Shown in pieces: positions 32,693-42,497 of a stretch of 64,000 nt of DNA. The position numbers and the translations under genes were made by a program. Within the stretch, counting starts at the first letter, position 1. The number at the start of each line of letters is the position of its first letter. Under the pieces are notes generated by a model. It was given only the letters and a program-made list of their open reading frames with translations. It was not told the origin of the DNA and did no database searches. Source of the stretch: Fibrobacter sp. (lineage in GTDB: Bacteria; Fibrobacterota; Fibrobacteria; Fibrobacterales; Fibrobacteraceae); the NCBI RefSeq assembly GCF_017551775.1, contig NZ_JAFZKX010000012.1:1-64000 (forward strand), given 5' to 3'.

Positions 32693-34341
32693 TTCTTTCC
32701 TTCGTGGTATTCCTCTTCGGAATTCACGTTCCAGAGCGCCGTCTTGTCGGTAGAATTTTCACGGATGCACTTCACGACTTCCATGGCGGCAAGCATGCTG
32801 TGGTCCATGTTGTTGTACTTGTGCATGCCGTTGCGGCCCATGAGGAACAGGTTCTCGATCGGGTCCACGTATTCGCGAATCTTGTCGAACTCGGCGTAAG
32901 TACCGAAGTAGGCCGGGTACGCCTTACGGATATGGAACACCACGGAGTCGCGCACGTCTTCGGGCCTCGCCACGTCAATCTTGTCGAGTTCCTCGATCGC
33001 GAACTTGATGAAGTCCTTGTCGGGCATGCGCCACATCTCGTCGCCCTCGGTAGCGAAGTATTCGAGACCGATCCACACCTTCTCGGGGTCAGCGACCAGG
33101 TAGGGGCTCCAGTTGTTGAAAATCTGAATGCGACCGAGCTTCACGTCGGATTCCTGCACGTAAATCCAGTTGTCGGCCACGAACTTGAGCTTGCTTTCGG
33201 GAGTGCCGGGCTTCGCCGGATTCTTGATGAGCAGCTTGTCCAGAAGAAGGCCCACGGTAATGAAGTCACGGTAGACAAGGCCTTCGGCGACGCGCTTGAC
33301 CTCGTCGGGAACGGGAGTCTTCTCGCTGTCCATCCCCGCAATGAGTTCCTTCACCGGCATGGTGCTGAGGAAGTAATCGCACGGGACAGTTTCGCGCATG
33401 ACGACGCCGTCGGAACTCATGCTTTCGACGGAAACGCTCTCGACGCGCTTGCCGTCGGCGGAACGGTTCACGCCCACGACCTTCTCGTTCATGCGGATTT
33501 CGCCACCCGCTTCCTTCACCTTCTCGGCGACCGTTTCCCAGAGCTGGCCCGGGCCGAATTTCGGGTAGAGGAACTGGCCGATAAGGCTCGTCTCGGTATC
33601 CTTCTGGCGGATATCCGCACCGTTAGCGGCTCCCGCTTCGGACTTCTTCTTGCCGGCAAAAATCTGCTTTACGGCGTGCACCACCGTCTTGGTGATGGAA
33701 AGTCCCTTGATGCGCTGTCCGCCCCAGTCCGGGCTGATCTTGCTGCACGGCACGCCCCACACCTTCTCGGTGTAGTCGCGGAAGAACGTGCGGTAGAGTT
33801 CCACGCCGAAGCGGTTAATCATGAAATCTTCGAGGCTCTTTTCCTTGCGGGCGGGGAGCAGCTGCACCTTGATGTAGCTCATGCCGATCTTGAACATGCG
33901 CCACAACCCGAGGTTACGGATGGTGTCGCCGTTCAGGCTCACCGGATAATCGAAAAGCTTGCGGAGGAAGAGGATACGGCTCAGGCGGCTGCGGCAGAGC
34001 ATCACGTAGTCCGTATTCTCGGGGTCGGGGCCGCCGGCCACCAGCGGGACGGAGCGCCCGATGGCGATGTCGTCCTTGCTCGCGACACCTTGCAGCGGCA
34101 AGATTCCCTGCCACCAGTCCATCACGGTATCGCTCTTGCTAAAGAAGCGGTGACCGCCAATATCCATGCGGTTCCCGTTGTAGCGCGCCGTACGGGAAAT
34201 TCCCCCGATGACGTCTTCGGCTTCGAAGATGACCGGTTTCACGTCCGTCGTACGCAACAATTCCAATGCCGCCGTCAGACCCGCAGGACCAGCGCCCGCA
34301 ATTACGGCAATCTTCTTTTTCGAATCGTTTTCCAAGGCCAT
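32689..34341 (-). CDS. FAD-dependent UDP-galactopyranose mutase-like protein
   Basis: This 550-residue protein starts at 34341, two bases after the GtrA stop. It has an N-terminal dinucleotide-binding motif [15 protein letters not shown], a conserved [11 protein letters not shown]...[12 protein letters not shown] block as in UDP-galactopyranose mutase relatives, and a C-terminal [18 protein letters not shown] motif. Such proteins are common in glycan clusters, but a true mutase activity is not proven by these motifs. It sits between GtrA and two GT-C-like genes, so a role in making or modifying a surface sugar is likely. Confidence 0.8.
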   Translation of the reverse strand: MALENDSKKKIAVIAGAGPAGLTAALELLRTTDVKPVIFEAEDVIGGISRTARYNGNRMDIGGHRFFSKSDTVMDWWQGILPLQGVASKDDIAIGRSVPLVAGGPDPENTDYVMLCRSRLSRILFLRKLFDYPVSLNGDTIRNLGLWRMFKIGMSYIKVQLLPARKEKSLEDFMINRFGVELYRTFFRDYTEKVWGVPCSKISPDWGGQRIKGLSITKTVVHAVKQIFAGKKKSEAGAANGADIRQKDTETSLIGQFLYPKFGPGQLWETVAEKVKEAGGEIRMNEKVVGVNRSADGKRVESVSVESMSSDGVVMRETVPCDYFLSTMPVKELIAGMDSEKTPVPDEVKRVAEGLVYRDFITVGLLLDKLLIKNPAKPGTPESKLKFVADNWIYVQESDVKLGRIQIFNNWSPYLVADPEKVWIGLEYFATEGDEMWRMPDKDFIKFAIEELDKIDVARPEDVRDSVVFHIRKAYPAYFGTYAEFDKIREYVDPIENLFLMGRNGMHKYNNMDHSMLAAMEVVKCIRENSTDKTALWNVNSEEEYHEGKK

Positions 34342-34342
34342 C

Positions 34343-34792
34343 TTAATCTTCCTTTTTTTTCTTAAAAAGCAAAAGTTTCCGGGCGCCGAAATTCCACATG
34401 AGCACAAGCACAGCGGCAACGACCTTCGACAGCATCTCGTTCAGCGAAAGGCCATGGACCATCAGGTACATGAGCGACTCGTTAATGCCGACCCCGGCTA
34501 TCCCCACCAGAGTAAACAAGAAAAATTCCACGGTTTTCTGCTTTTCGAGCGTCCGCCTGCAGGCGGTGAACACCCACACGATGCTCATGGCATAATTGAG
34601 CACGAGGCCCGCGACAAGGCCTACCAAATTCGCAAGCAGGTAATGCCACCCGAACGTATACAGGCACAGTGCGAAAAGTCCGAAATCCACGACGAAGGCA
34701 AGCCCGCCCGTCACGAGGTAACGGAGGAACTGCCCCGCGAGGGATTTCCTCGGGAACTTATTGCGCAACGATGTCACGACAGCAGAAAGCAT
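34343..34792 (-). CDS. GtrA family membrane protein
   Basis: This 149-residue protein has four membrane spans and the GtrA-family opening [19 protein letters not shown], then [10 protein letters not shown] and a basic tail ([10 protein letters not shown]). GtrA proteins are proposed to flip undecaprenyl-phosphate-linked sugars. It lies between a GT-C-like gene and the flavoprotein gene, with two bases to the latter. Confidence 0.85.
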   Translation of the reverse strand: MLSAVVTSLRNKFPRKSLAGQFLRYLVTGGLAFVVDFGLFALCLYTFGWHYLLANLVGLVAGLVLNYAMSIVWVFTACRRTLEKQKTVEFFLFTLVGIAGVGINESLMYLMVHGLSLNEMLSKVVAAVLVLMWNFGARKLLLFKKKKED

Positions 34793-34835
34793 TCAAGGTA
34801 AATTTAATAAATCTTCCCGAAAAAACGCCTCAGCA

Positions 34836-36584
34836 TCACATGGCAAGAATAAGCAATATCGCCGTACACACGACAAAAGCCGAAACCAGGGCGTATCCGA
34901 GTACTTTCCACTTGAGGGAAGCCCCTTCGCATGTTATTCCTTGCGCCACGAAAGGGACAAAACAGATGATTACGGGCAATATGTAGCGAAAATCGTTGCT
35001 GCACGCGAACGAATGCCGGATGCGCAGGAACATCAGCGCGGCAACGAAAGCCGTCCCCTGCAACAGCAGGAACCAGTGGACCATCTGCAATTTGGTCCTC
35101 CAGAAACCGCGCAGCGCATAAACCACGAGGCCAAGGAACGAACAGCTCAGCAATGTCGCGAAATTCCGGCCCACCACGCTCCGCAGCATTTCAAATTCCC
35201 CAAAGAGCGATGTCTTGAAAGCATAATTCCAGAAATACACGCGTCCGAAATCGTCGTTCCATGCGCTAGTAAACGGACTTGTCACGAAATTTTTCAAATC
35301 AAAGAATATGTAGTTGAAAGCCTCGCTCCCGACTCTCAGCTGGCCATTCAACCCGCCTGAATTGCCCACCAGGCCGTTATCGCCAAGCAGGTGCTGCAAC
35401 ACGACGGCAACGACCAGCGCCAAGAACATTCCCGCGGCCACCAACTCGGAGCATCTAAATTTGCGTCCCCGCACGTTCACCCAGTAACCCCAAGCCATGA
35501 ACAAGACGAGCGTCCCGAGAGTTACAAAGCCGGTCGCCTTGGTCCACATCGCAAGCGCGGTCGCAATCACGGCGACAATCAGGAACCGCCCCCGTCCATC
35601 CCTGATGTACTTCATTCCGCACCACATGCAGAGCATGTGCAGCATATAGAACATCTGGTCGTTACCTATACGGGGCGACACGAGAATCATCACGGGCCAG
35701 AACGCCCACAAGGCAGACGCAATACCCAGCGCCTTCCCGGAGAAGAAATTCCGCAAGAAAAGCATCCCGAAAAAGAGCGTCAGTATCGAAAGCAAAAGGC
35801 TGAACGCCTGCAAGCCCGCCGTGCCCGGAAGCCCGATCCACTCGCCGATAAGATACGAAGGCACCGCAGCGACATAATATACGGGCGGATGGTAACAGGT
35901 CCAGCAATCATCGACTCCGGGTATAGAACGATTTTCGATAATGTACTGCACATACCCAATATGGCCTTCCACGTCGTACGAGAAAGTCTTATACGAAGCA
36001 TTTATAAAGAACACCATCCTCAGGACGACCGCGGCGAAAATGATAAAGGCCAGTCCCCAACCAAGTCCGAACCGCCGGGCAAGCAAAAGGCAAAGCGAGG
36101 CAAGCGACAAGACAATCAGGACATACAGAACGATCGGCAAAACCGACGCCTGCTTCACGAGCACGTTCAGCCCCGCATCGCCGCCGTTGTTTATCAGATA
36201 GAACGAGTAATGCGTCTTGTCCCCGACCTTGTAAGGAGCCGTTACGCTATCGCGCAGAACGAACCCCTTCGCAAAATTGCAATTACCCTGGATATGGTTC
36301 AGGTCGACCATGCTGCCGTTAACGATGACAATCTCCGCACAGTCATCCGGAATTATGTTCAGGTCGTAATTCGAAAGTCTGCTTTTGACATCGAATTCCA
36401 CGCTGAACCTTTCCCCCTTCTCCATTTTCATCAGCAACGGGAAAGACGATTCCTGCGTAGCGGTGTCCCGAACCAACCGGACATTTTCAATCTTTGGGAA
36501 AAATTCCAGCATTCCCCACAAAGAAAGAATCAATACCAAAACGCAATATATTTCCGGTTTTCTAAAAATTTTCATCCTAACCAT
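34836..36584 (-). CDS. GT-C/GT39-like membrane protein 2
   Basis: This protein has 582 residues from the ATG at 36584; an ATG at 36575 (MKIFRKPE) is also possible. It is a full-length paralog of 30947-32692: one N-terminal span, an exported domain (VEFDVKSRLSNYDLNIIPDDC), the acidic loop [41 protein letters not shown] and [17 protein letters not shown]. It probably opens the glycan operon that runs to 29123. Confidence 0.75.
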   Translation of the reverse strand: MVRMKIFRKPEIYCVLVLILSLWGMLEFFPKIENVRLVRDTATQESSFPLLMKMEKGERFSVEFDVKSRLSNYDLNIIPDDCAEIVIVNGSMVDLNHIQGNCNFAKGFVLRDSVTAPYKVGDKTHYSFYLINNGGDAGLNVLVKQASVLPIVLYVLIVLSLASLCLLLARRFGLGWGLAFIIFAAVVLRMVFFINASYKTFSYDVEGHIGYVQYIIENRSIPGVDDCWTCYHPPVYYVAAVPSYLIGEWIGLPGTAGLQAFSLLLSILTLFFGMLFLRNFFSGKALGIASALWAFWPVMILVSPRIGNDQMFYMLHMLCMWCGMKYIRDGRGRFLIVAVIATALAMWTKATGFVTLGTLVLFMAWGYWVNVRGRKFRCSELVAAGMFLALVVAVVLQHLLGDNGLVGNSGGLNGQLRVGSEAFNYIFFDLKNFVTSPFTSAWNDDFGRVYFWNYAFKTSLFGEFEMLRSVVGRNFATLLSCSFLGLVVYALRGFWRTKLQMVHWFLLLQGTAFVAALMFLRIRHSFACSNDFRYILPVIICFVPFVAQGITCEGASLKWKVLGYALVSAFVVCTAILLILAM

Positions 36585-36660
36585 CTTAAAAATCACCACT
36601 CAATAACGCCCGCTGAAAACTATCAGGGGCTGCTAGAATATTATTTGTGTTCTTTAGTTA

Positions 36661-37512
36661 CTAATCGCTACAGATCGTATCGCAAGAACTCACGTTGTCT
36701 ATGACCCGGCAGTGGACACCGCATACCTGGTTCTCGGGAGTCACACCTTCACAATCCCTCTTGTAAAGATTAGCCTCCCTCTGGAGCATGGAGCGCGTCG
36801 AGCTAAAATCTGCGCCATATGCGCATGCGAGTTCCAATTTCTGGTTCTGCGAACAGCCCTTTCCGTTCTTGTAATCCTTGAACACACCGAGATCTCCTTC
36901 GCATTTCGTACGGAAAGCATTGTAGTCCGATTCGCAGGATCCATCCGTATAGTAACTGTTGAGCAGCCTCAACACAACACCTTCTTCGGCATAGACAAGG
37001 CTAGTCATTTCAATATAGGCGCCCGTTCGAGAAGGAAGATAGCGTACGCCAGCCTCTCCTTCATATATACTCACATAGCAGCCGTTTTCTTCGTAGAAAG
37101 CTTCCCTCTCCGTTTGGAAGTTGTAGGCCGTATGCGAAGACGACGTGCTCGGTTGAGAAGAACCGGTATCCTGCGCAGTTCCCATTGTAACTAAATCGAA
37201 CTTCGCCAAGACGCTGTCACACGCCGTCTTTATCACATCCGAAATAGGCGGGAGCAGCGTATCCCCTTGATCCGAGGAACTGGAGTATATCATCATCGCG
37301 GCACTGGAGAGTTTCTTTGTCGACGAAGAATACTTGACTCCGGTCGTATCCAACCCATTTACTGTTTCGCTGGTGGAGCTAGACTCTTCCCGGGCAATAT
37401 CGTTCGGTTCCGTCGTCGCCCCGGTCATCTTCTCGGAACTCATATCCGAGCACGACGCAAGCATCGCTGCGGCAAAAAGAACGGGCACCAAAATCAGCGC
37501 AAACTTATTCAT
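36661..37512 (-). CDS. Cys-rich lipoprotein of cassette F
   Basis: This 283-residue lipoprotein has lipobox LASC (CSDMSSEK). It lacks the QKGPF region and FISUMP. Residues 25-130 are Ser/Thr-rich. The C-terminal 150 residues contain about twelve Cys residues (YTDGSCESDYNAFRTKCEGD, GCSQNQKLELACAYG, VCGVHCRVIDNVSSCDTICSD). Disulfide-stabilised structure is likely in an exported protein. The ATG overlaps the TIGR02147 gene by 8 bp. Confidence 0.75.
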   Translation of the reverse strand: MNKFALILVPVLFAAAMLASCSDMSSEKMTGATTEPNDIAREESSSTSETVNGLDTTGVKYSSSTKKLSSAAMMIYSSSSDQGDTLLPPISDVIKTACDSVLAKFDLVTMGTAQDTGSSQPSTSSSHTAYNFQTEREAFYEENGCYVSIYEGEAGVRYLPSRTGAYIEMTSLVYAEEGVVLRLLNSYYTDGSCESDYNAFRTKCEGDLGVFKDYKNGKGCSQNQKLELACAYGADFSSTRSMLQREANLYKRDCEGVTPENQVCGVHCRVIDNVSSCDTICSD

Positions 37513-38335
37513 TTAATTCCCCCTTCGGCCGAGTCAACGGGAAGAACTGCAAGTTAAGTCGGTAAACCTGTTCGCCCGCCTTTACTCCACTCGCAATATT
37601 CAATATCTTTTGTCTAAAATTCTCGAGTTCCACGACGATACGGTCGTATTCCGTCTGCGTAACCGCCAATGTCACGCCCGTAAAGTTGCGTTTCGATTTC
37701 GGAATCGCATCGACGGCCTCGCCAGCGAATTTCGCCATCTGCCGGTGCATGGAACGAATCGCAAGCGGCATGATTTCCGAATATGTGGAAACAATTTTTT
37801 CCGCCTGTTCGTACACGTGTTCATCTTTCTTATGGAGAATTCCCGCATGGACCATGAAATCCAGGGATTCGCGGACTTCCGTAGCGTTCGCCTTCGGATA
37901 GCACATCCGCGCAAGCGTCAAAGGTTTCGCTCCGGGATTCATCGGGGCGAGTTCTCGCAGCACGGGATTAAGCCATGACTCGAAATACGCATACATATCG
38001 CCATCGAGCATCTTGACGCTGTATTCCTTCGACAGCTCGCGAATGCGCGCGAGGACCTTTTTCTTCTTTTCTTCGTCCTGAGCCTCTGCGTAATCGACCA
38101 GCAATACGAAATACTCCTTCTCGTAATCGACGAGGCCCATAGCCGTCGCCACGCTTTCCACACCCGCCTTGCTCAAGCGGCTCTTGCCATCGCACACAAC
38201 CTTCATGTAGTTCGGCGAAGAGAACCCCGCAAGCCTCGAAAACTCCCTCCACGAAAAGACGAAAACGCGCTTGCGTTCTTCATAGAAGTCCCGCATGTAC
38301 TTGCGATAGTCATAATATTCGAAAACCGATTTCAT
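37505..38335 (-). CDS. TIGR02147 family HTH-like protein (cassette F)
   Basis: This protein has 276 residues from the ATG at 38335 (MKSVFEYYDYRKYMRDFY). The HTH-like segment is FSWREFSRLAGFSSPNYMKV, then VCDGKSRLSKAGVESVA; its recognition-helix residues (SSPN) differ from all other cassettes, as does the upstream repeat (ACTACA type). The C-terminal YRLNLQFFPLTR motif is present. TATATTTG lies five bases before the ATG. It is about 19 kb from the main array, yet keeps the same arrangement with a lipoprotein gene. Confidence 0.85.
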   Translation of the reverse strand: MKSVFEYYDYRKYMRDFYEERKRVFVFSWREFSRLAGFSSPNYMKVVCDGKSRLSKAGVESVATAMGLVDYEKEYFVLLVDYAEAQDEEKKKKVLARIRELSKEYSVKMLDGDMYAYFESWLNPVLRELAPMNPGAKPLTLARMCYPKANATEVRESLDFMVHAGILHKKDEHVYEQAEKIVSTYSEIMPLAIRSMHRQMAKFAGEAVDAIPKSKRNFTGVTLAVTQTEYDRIVVELENFRQKILNIASGVKAGEQVYRLNLQFFPLTRPKGELNE

Positions 38336-38340
38336 CAAGC

Positions 38341-38348
38341 CAAATATA
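38341..38348 (-). promoter_or_regulatory. TATATTTG -7 box, cassette F
   Basis: The minus strand reads TATATTTG, with GCTTG between the box and the ATG at 38335. Confidence 0.6.
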
Positions 38349-38355
38349 CATCCAT

Positions 38356-38443
38356 CTACACTACAAAACATGCGTTTTTAATCAAATTATCAAATATTTT
38401 ACAGAAATCTTAAAAAATTTAATACATATACTACATTGCGTAG
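38356..38443 (-). promoter_or_regulatory. ACTACA-type half-sites, cassette F
   Basis: CTACACTACA (38356-38365) lies just upstream of the -7 box. A distal element ACTACATTGCGTAG (38430-38443) is a short inverted repeat, CTAC-5-GTAG. This differs from the GAACACA, GAACATG and ATGCAAC sites of the other cassettes but keeps the proximal-plus-distal layout. Confidence 0.45.
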
Positions 38444-38450
38444 CATATAG

Positions 38451-38480
38451 AAAATCGGGTCATTCCCAAAGGAACGACCC
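38451..38480 (-). terminator. Terminator of the M18 aminopeptidase gene
   Basis: The stem GGGTCGTTCC/GGAATGACCC is followed by GATTTTC on the minus strand. Confidence 0.65.
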
Positions 38481-38493
38481 ACGGGACACTCGC

Positions 38494-39717
38494 CTACGTT
38501 AGGAACGCGGAGACCAATTTCACCAGGTTTTCATGATCCTGGACAGCGGTCATTTCGCGGATGCTGTGCATGCTGAGCATGGGCTCGCCGACATCGACGG
38601 TCGGAATCCCGAGTGCGGCAGAAACCATCGGACCAACCGTAGAACCGCAGGGCATATCGTTACGCATCACGAATGTCTGGAACGGTACGCCCGCCTTCTT
38701 GCAAATCATCTTGAACTGTGCGCTCGAGAATACATCACTCGCGTAGCGCTTTTGCGAATTTATCTTAAGTGTAACACCTTTGCCGAGTATCGGGGCGTGG
38801 TTCGGTTCCGACTTCGCCGGGAAATTCGGGTGTTCGGCATGGGCCATGTCCAAGGATATGGCCAGCGATTCCGAGAAGAACCTGTCCAAGGACATCTTGG
38901 GATCACCAGGTTGGAACAGGCCGTGTTCAACAAGAAGCTGTTCCAGGACGCTCCTGAGGAAACTTCCGGCAGCGCCTTCGCGCGTCAGGGATCCGACTTC
39001 CTCGTTATTGAGGAAGCACGCCACCTGGAAATCGTACCTCTCGGCTGACGCCTTCGCCATGCCCGTCGCAACCGCATGACAGCTAGAAAGGTTGTCCAGG
39101 CGGCCCGAGAAAATCCATTCCCCCTCAAGACCGCCGCGCTGCGCGGGCTGCGCATCAAACAGCTGTATGTCAAAATCGAGCAACCGCGCTCCCTTGGGCA
39201 AATAGGCCTGCAACGCTTCGACGAACTTGGCGCCTTCGCGCGAAGACCACAACGCATTCAGGTCGGTCTGCGGGTTGACCTTCAGGCCATCCTGATTCAC
39301 ATTGCGGTTCAGGTGAATTGCCAGTTGCGGAATGCGGAGGAGTTCCTTGCTCCGGATGAGCGTCTTCTCTATTTTCCCGTCCAACTCGTACAGGACTATT
39401 CCCGCATATCCCAGATCGCGGTCAAACCAGCTCGCATAAATGGGGCTACCGTAAATCTCGGGGTGAAGGGTCTGGATGCCAGCCGTCCGCAAATCCGGGT
39501 TCGGCGTAATCTTGAGCGCCGGAAAATCGGTATGGGCCAGAAGAATCCTGAATCTTGATCCCGGATGGGCCTTCTGGGGAGCCGCGGTTACGATAATCGA
39601 CCCGCCGCGTTCCCAAATCCTCATCCGGCCGTTCCCGGACTCTTCAAAAAATCGTTTTAAGCAGCCAACCGTATGGTACGGAGTCACCGATTCGTTCAAA
39701 AAGTCCAGAAAATTCAT
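38494..39717 (-). CDS. M18 family aminopeptidase
   Basis: This 407-residue protein starts at 39717 (MNFLDFLNESVTPYH, with GGAGGT upstream), a typical M18 opening. Metal-binding and catalytic motifs are visible: AHTDFPAL, GRLDNLSS, NNEEVGS, DMAHAEHPN, and SMHSIREM near the end. The length fits the family (about 400-430). M18 enzymes are cytosolic dinuclear-metal aminopeptidases that trim peptides. It is divergent from the MlaD gene. Confidence 0.92.
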   Translation of the reverse strand: MNFLDFLNESVTPYHTVGCLKRFFEESGNGRMRIWERGGSIIVTAAPQKAHPGSRFRILLAHTDFPALKITPNPDLRTAGIQTLHPEIYGSPIYASWFDRDLGYAGIVLYELDGKIEKTLIRSKELLRIPQLAIHLNRNVNQDGLKVNPQTDLNALWSSREGAKFVEALQAYLPKGARLLDFDIQLFDAQPAQRGGLEGEWIFSGRLDNLSSCHAVATGMAKASAERYDFQVACFLNNEEVGSLTREGAAGSFLRSVLEQLLVEHGLFQPGDPKMSLDRFFSESLAISLDMAHAEHPNFPAKSEPNHAPILGKGVTLKINSQKRYASDVFSSAQFKMICKKAGVPFQTFVMRNDMPCGSTVGPMVSAALGIPTVDVGEPMLSMHSIREMTAVQDHENLVKLVSAFLT

Positions 39718-39786
39718 AGAAACCTCCATTTATAGCCAAAAAATAAAAAGAAAAAATAGGTCATGCACATTGAAAATAAATATTTA

Positions 39787-39794
39787 TATATTTC
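39787..39794 (+). promoter_or_regulatory. TATATTTC -7-like box for the MlaD gene
   Basis: TATATTTC matches TAnnTTTG at all but the last base and ends five bases before the ATG at 39800, the same spacing as in the regulator genes. No Shine-Dalgarno is seen. Confidence 0.45.
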
Positions 39795-39799
39795 TTAAC

Positions 39800-40807
39800 A
39801 TGATCATCAAGCCCGTCAAGCAAATCAACTGGATGGAAATTTCCGGCCTCCTGGTCGGCGTCTTCTTCACAGTTGCCGTCATGATTTTCGGGCTCGTCCT
39901 CTACACCAAGCTTTTTACCAGCGGCATAATCGGTGTCGAGGAATACAAACTTCACAGTACATTCGAAAAGGCGCTCGGCCTGCGTCCCGGAACTCGCGTA
40001 CAAATTAGCGGTGTCGACGTGGGCCAGATTACGGACATGGAAATCGAGGCGAACGGCGTGCACATGGAGTTCACCATCCGCAAGCAGTTCCAGAACTGGA
40101 TTACCGACAGCGCCCAGGTATTCGCCATCCGCGACCAGAACCTGATTTCGGCACGCGTCATCAACATCGACGTGAACCGCGGCAAGGGCCGCATCCTAGA
40201 AGACGGAGACTTCCTCCCGCCCGGCAGGGCACAAGACATCGAAACAGTCCTCGAGACGGCCAACGAGCTCCTCGGGCGCGTGAACCTCCTCATCGATGCG
40301 GCCGATACGCTCGTATCGATGGCCATGGACACGGGAACCACGGTGGGCGCCCTGTTCGGATCCCGCGGACTTTACGACAACCTAAACCGCCAGCTCATCC
40401 GCCTCGACGACATCACGCTCGCTGGCAAGACCGCCATCCACAAGGCGGCACTCCTCGTCGATACGCTGCAGAGCAGCATGCCTCCGCTACTGCACCGCGT
40501 GGACGGCATCGCAGACGACGTTTCCGGCATGATGACCGACCTCAAGCCCCTCCCGGGCAAAGTTGACCGCCTCATCGACAACGTAGACGGCATGATGGGC
40601 AACATCGACACGACTATCGGAAAGGTTGACGTCCTCCTGAAAGACGTCGGCCAGGTCACCTCCGGACTTTCCGACTTCATGGAAACCACGGAACAGACAT
40701 TGCAGAACGCCGACGATCTCATGACAGGCATCTCCAACGTGTGGATTATCCGCAGGAACATGCCGAACAAGGATTCCGTGCCCTTCATGGTGGAGACCCT
40801 ATGGTAA
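39800..40807 (+). CDS. MlaD/MCE family protein
   Basis: This 335-residue protein has one N-terminal membrane anchor (about 14-37, GLLVGVFFTVAVMIFGLVLY), an MCE domain (about 45-125, GLRPGTRVQISGVDVGQI...RGKGRILEDGDFLPPG) and a long helical C-terminus with repeated DNVDGMM/GKVDRLID motifs. MlaD-type proteins form hexameric rings that help move phospholipids between the membranes. The MlaE permease and MlaF ATPase genes are not adjacent here. The last codons overlap the start of the next gene. Confidence 0.88.
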   Translation: MIIKPVKQINWMEISGLLVGVFFTVAVMIFGLVLYTKLFTSGIIGVEEYKLHSTFEKALGLRPGTRVQISGVDVGQITDMEIEANGVHMEFTIRKQFQNWITDSAQVFAIRDQNLISARVINIDVNRGKGRILEDGDFLPPGRAQDIETVLETANELLGRVNLLIDAADTLVSMAMDTGTTVGALFGSRGLYDNLNRQLIRLDDITLAGKTAIHKAALLVDTLQSSMPPLLHRVDGIADDVSGMMTDLKPLPGKVDRLIDNVDGMMGNIDTTIGKVDVLLKDVGQVTSGLSDFMETTEQTLQNADDLMTGISNVWIIRRNMPNKDSVPFMVETLW

Positions 40808-41571
40808 TGCGCAAGTTCGGCATCGCAGCACTGCTTTCGCTTGCCTCAATCGCAAGCGCCTCCGAGTCGGGCATCCTTTCGTCCCGCGCCCAGCGTTCGC
40901 TCGACGCGGGCAAGTTCGCGAAGGGCTACGGGCAGCTGGAACGCGCGCTCCTCGCCAGCCGCAAGGAAGCGGACCTGCGCTCCGAAGGCCGCGTGCTCAT
41001 GGCGATGGCGCAAGTCCGCACGATGAGCCTCGATTTCGAACTGGCCGACACCCTGCTTGCGCAGGTACGTCCTGAAATTCTCGACAAGAACACCAACCTG
41101 ATACTCCTCCAGGGCAAGGCCGCGCTGGCCAACGCGCAGGGCAACTTCGACGAGGCGCTCAAGGTGTGCAATTCCGCGGACGCTGATTCCGTAAACAAGT
41201 CCGACAAGCCACTCCAGGCTTCGTTCTATTCCGAATGCGCCATCGCGCAGGCCGCCAAGGGCAGGAACGACGATGCCGAAGAATCGCTCAAGATGGTCGG
41301 CAAGCGCACAAGCAAGAAGGGCGGGTTCTACGCCTGGACTGCAGCCCGCATGGCAGACCTGCAGGGCAAGCGCGAAGCGGATTCGCTCTACCAGGCGGCC
41401 GAAGCCATGTCCATCAAGAACAACGTCCCGTACATGACGGCGACAATCCTCTACCAGCGCTCGCTCCTGAAAGGCACTCCGGCAGATGCCGCCGCCGACC
41501 TGAAACTGCGCTGCAAGAACGCGTTCGAACTGATGGGACTCCCGAACAACGCGAAGCGCTGCGGGGAATAA
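40807..41571 (+). CDS. Exported helical-repeat (TPR-like) protein
   Basis: This protein has 254 residues from the ATG at 40807, which forms TAATG with the MlaD stop; an in-frame ATG at 40801 adds two residues. A signal peptide ends SASA. The mature part consists of helical pairs of TPR type (AQRSLDAGKFAKGYGQLERALL, GKAALANAQGNFDEALKVC, YSECAIAQAAKGRNDDAEESL). Coupling to the MCE gene suggests a periplasmic partner in the same lipid pathway, by context only. Confidence 0.75.
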   Translation: MRKFGIAALLSLASIASASESGILSSRAQRSLDAGKFAKGYGQLERALLASRKEADLRSEGRVLMAMAQVRTMSLDFELADTLLAQVRPEILDKNTNLILLQGKAALANAQGNFDEALKVCNSADADSVNKSDKPLQASFYSECAIAQAAKGRNDDAEESLKMVGKRTSKKGGFYAWTAARMADLQGKREADSLYQAAEAMSIKNNVPYMTATILYQRSLLKGTPADAAADLKLRCKNAFELMGLPNNAKRCGE

Positions 41572-41584
41572 TTCAAATTCTTTT

Positions 41585-41619
41585 TAAAAAAGAAGCCGGT
41601 CAAAACCGGCGTTTTTTAA
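41585..41619. terminator. Bidirectional terminator
   Basis: GCCGGT-CAAA-ACCGGC is flanked by an A run on the left and TTTTTT on the right. It serves the convergent genes ending at 41571 and 41616. Confidence 0.85.
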
Positions 41620-42497
41620 TTCACTGCGGAAGCAGGAACGGCACTCGCCGAATCGGCGGCCGCATTGTCCGTGCCGGTTTCAGCGGCAGGCTCTTCTGCG
41701 GCGGCAGGTTCCTCGGTCTTCGCGGGTTCAACCTTCTTCAGCGAAAGCAGATGCGCGTAAGCATAACGCGGGGGAATCTTGCCATCGGCAAACGCGTCAA
41801 TGGTCTTCTTGATTTCCTTGTAGGTCGTGGAGTCGCGGCCCTCGGTCGCCCCCACGCCCCTGTAGCCGAGCACGCGGAAGGTCTTGTTGTAGAAACTATT
41901 GCGGAACTTCTTGAAACGCGGCTGCATCACGTCGTTCAAAATCATCTCGACCGCAGTCTCCGTCTGTTCCCGATCCAATTCGAAGGTTCGGTATATCAAG
42001 CGGATATGTTCGGGGATAGTCGAATCGGGATAATCGAAATACGGGCGCATCACGTCGGCTGCCGCCTTCTTGTCCGGGTAAGGCCCGTTCGAAAGCCTGA
42101 GCGCGAAACCGACGGCAAGCCTCCATTCTTCGGGGAAGATACGGACCGCGCGGCGCATCACGGCGAAGTCCGACGTATCGCGGGTATCCGTCGGAGTAAT
42201 GCTGCCAACAAAATAGTAAGGCGTGAAAAACAGACTGTCCAGTTCGGTGCACAGGTTCGCCACATGGCTCAGGTATGCGTATTCCTTGCCGGTAAGGTAG
42301 CTTTCGCCCAGTTCGGTGAGGCCCTTTATCCAGAAGAGGCCCGCAACCGAAGCATCGTGACCGGCGGCGACATATTTCACCGACGACGCCTTAGGCAAGA
42401 AGGATTCGTCAAAGTTCGTGCCGGGAAGAGGCTTCGCCATATTAAAGGCGAGCGCGATGACCGCAACGGCAAGAACTATGGGAATCAAGAAGCGCAT
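41616..42497 (-). CDS. Membrane-anchored helical protein of unknown function
   Basis: This 293-residue protein has an N-terminal hydrophobic segment (about 3-20) that is either an anchor or a signal. The body has no family I recognise but contains a motif-like start (VKYVAAGHDASVAGLFWIKGL), helical-repeat-like stretches (MRRAVRIFPEEWRLAVGFALRL) and a C-terminal Ala/Glu/Pro-rich tail (EEPAAAEEPAAE). It stands alone, convergent with the MlaD pair. Confidence 0.7.
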   Translation of the reverse strand: MRFLIPIVLAVAVIALAFNMAKPLPGTNFDESFLPKASSVKYVAAGHDASVAGLFWIKGLTELGESYLTGKEYAYLSHVANLCTELDSLFFTPYYFVGSITPTDTRDTSDFAVMRRAVRIFPEEWRLAVGFALRLSNGPYPDKKAAADVMRPYFDYPDSTIPEHIRLIYRTFELDREQTETAVEMILNDVMQPRFKKFRNSFYNKTFRVLGYRGVGATEGRDSTTYKEIKKTIDAFADGKIPPRYAYAHLLSLKKVEPAKTEEPAAAEEPAAETGTDNAAADSASAVPASAVN

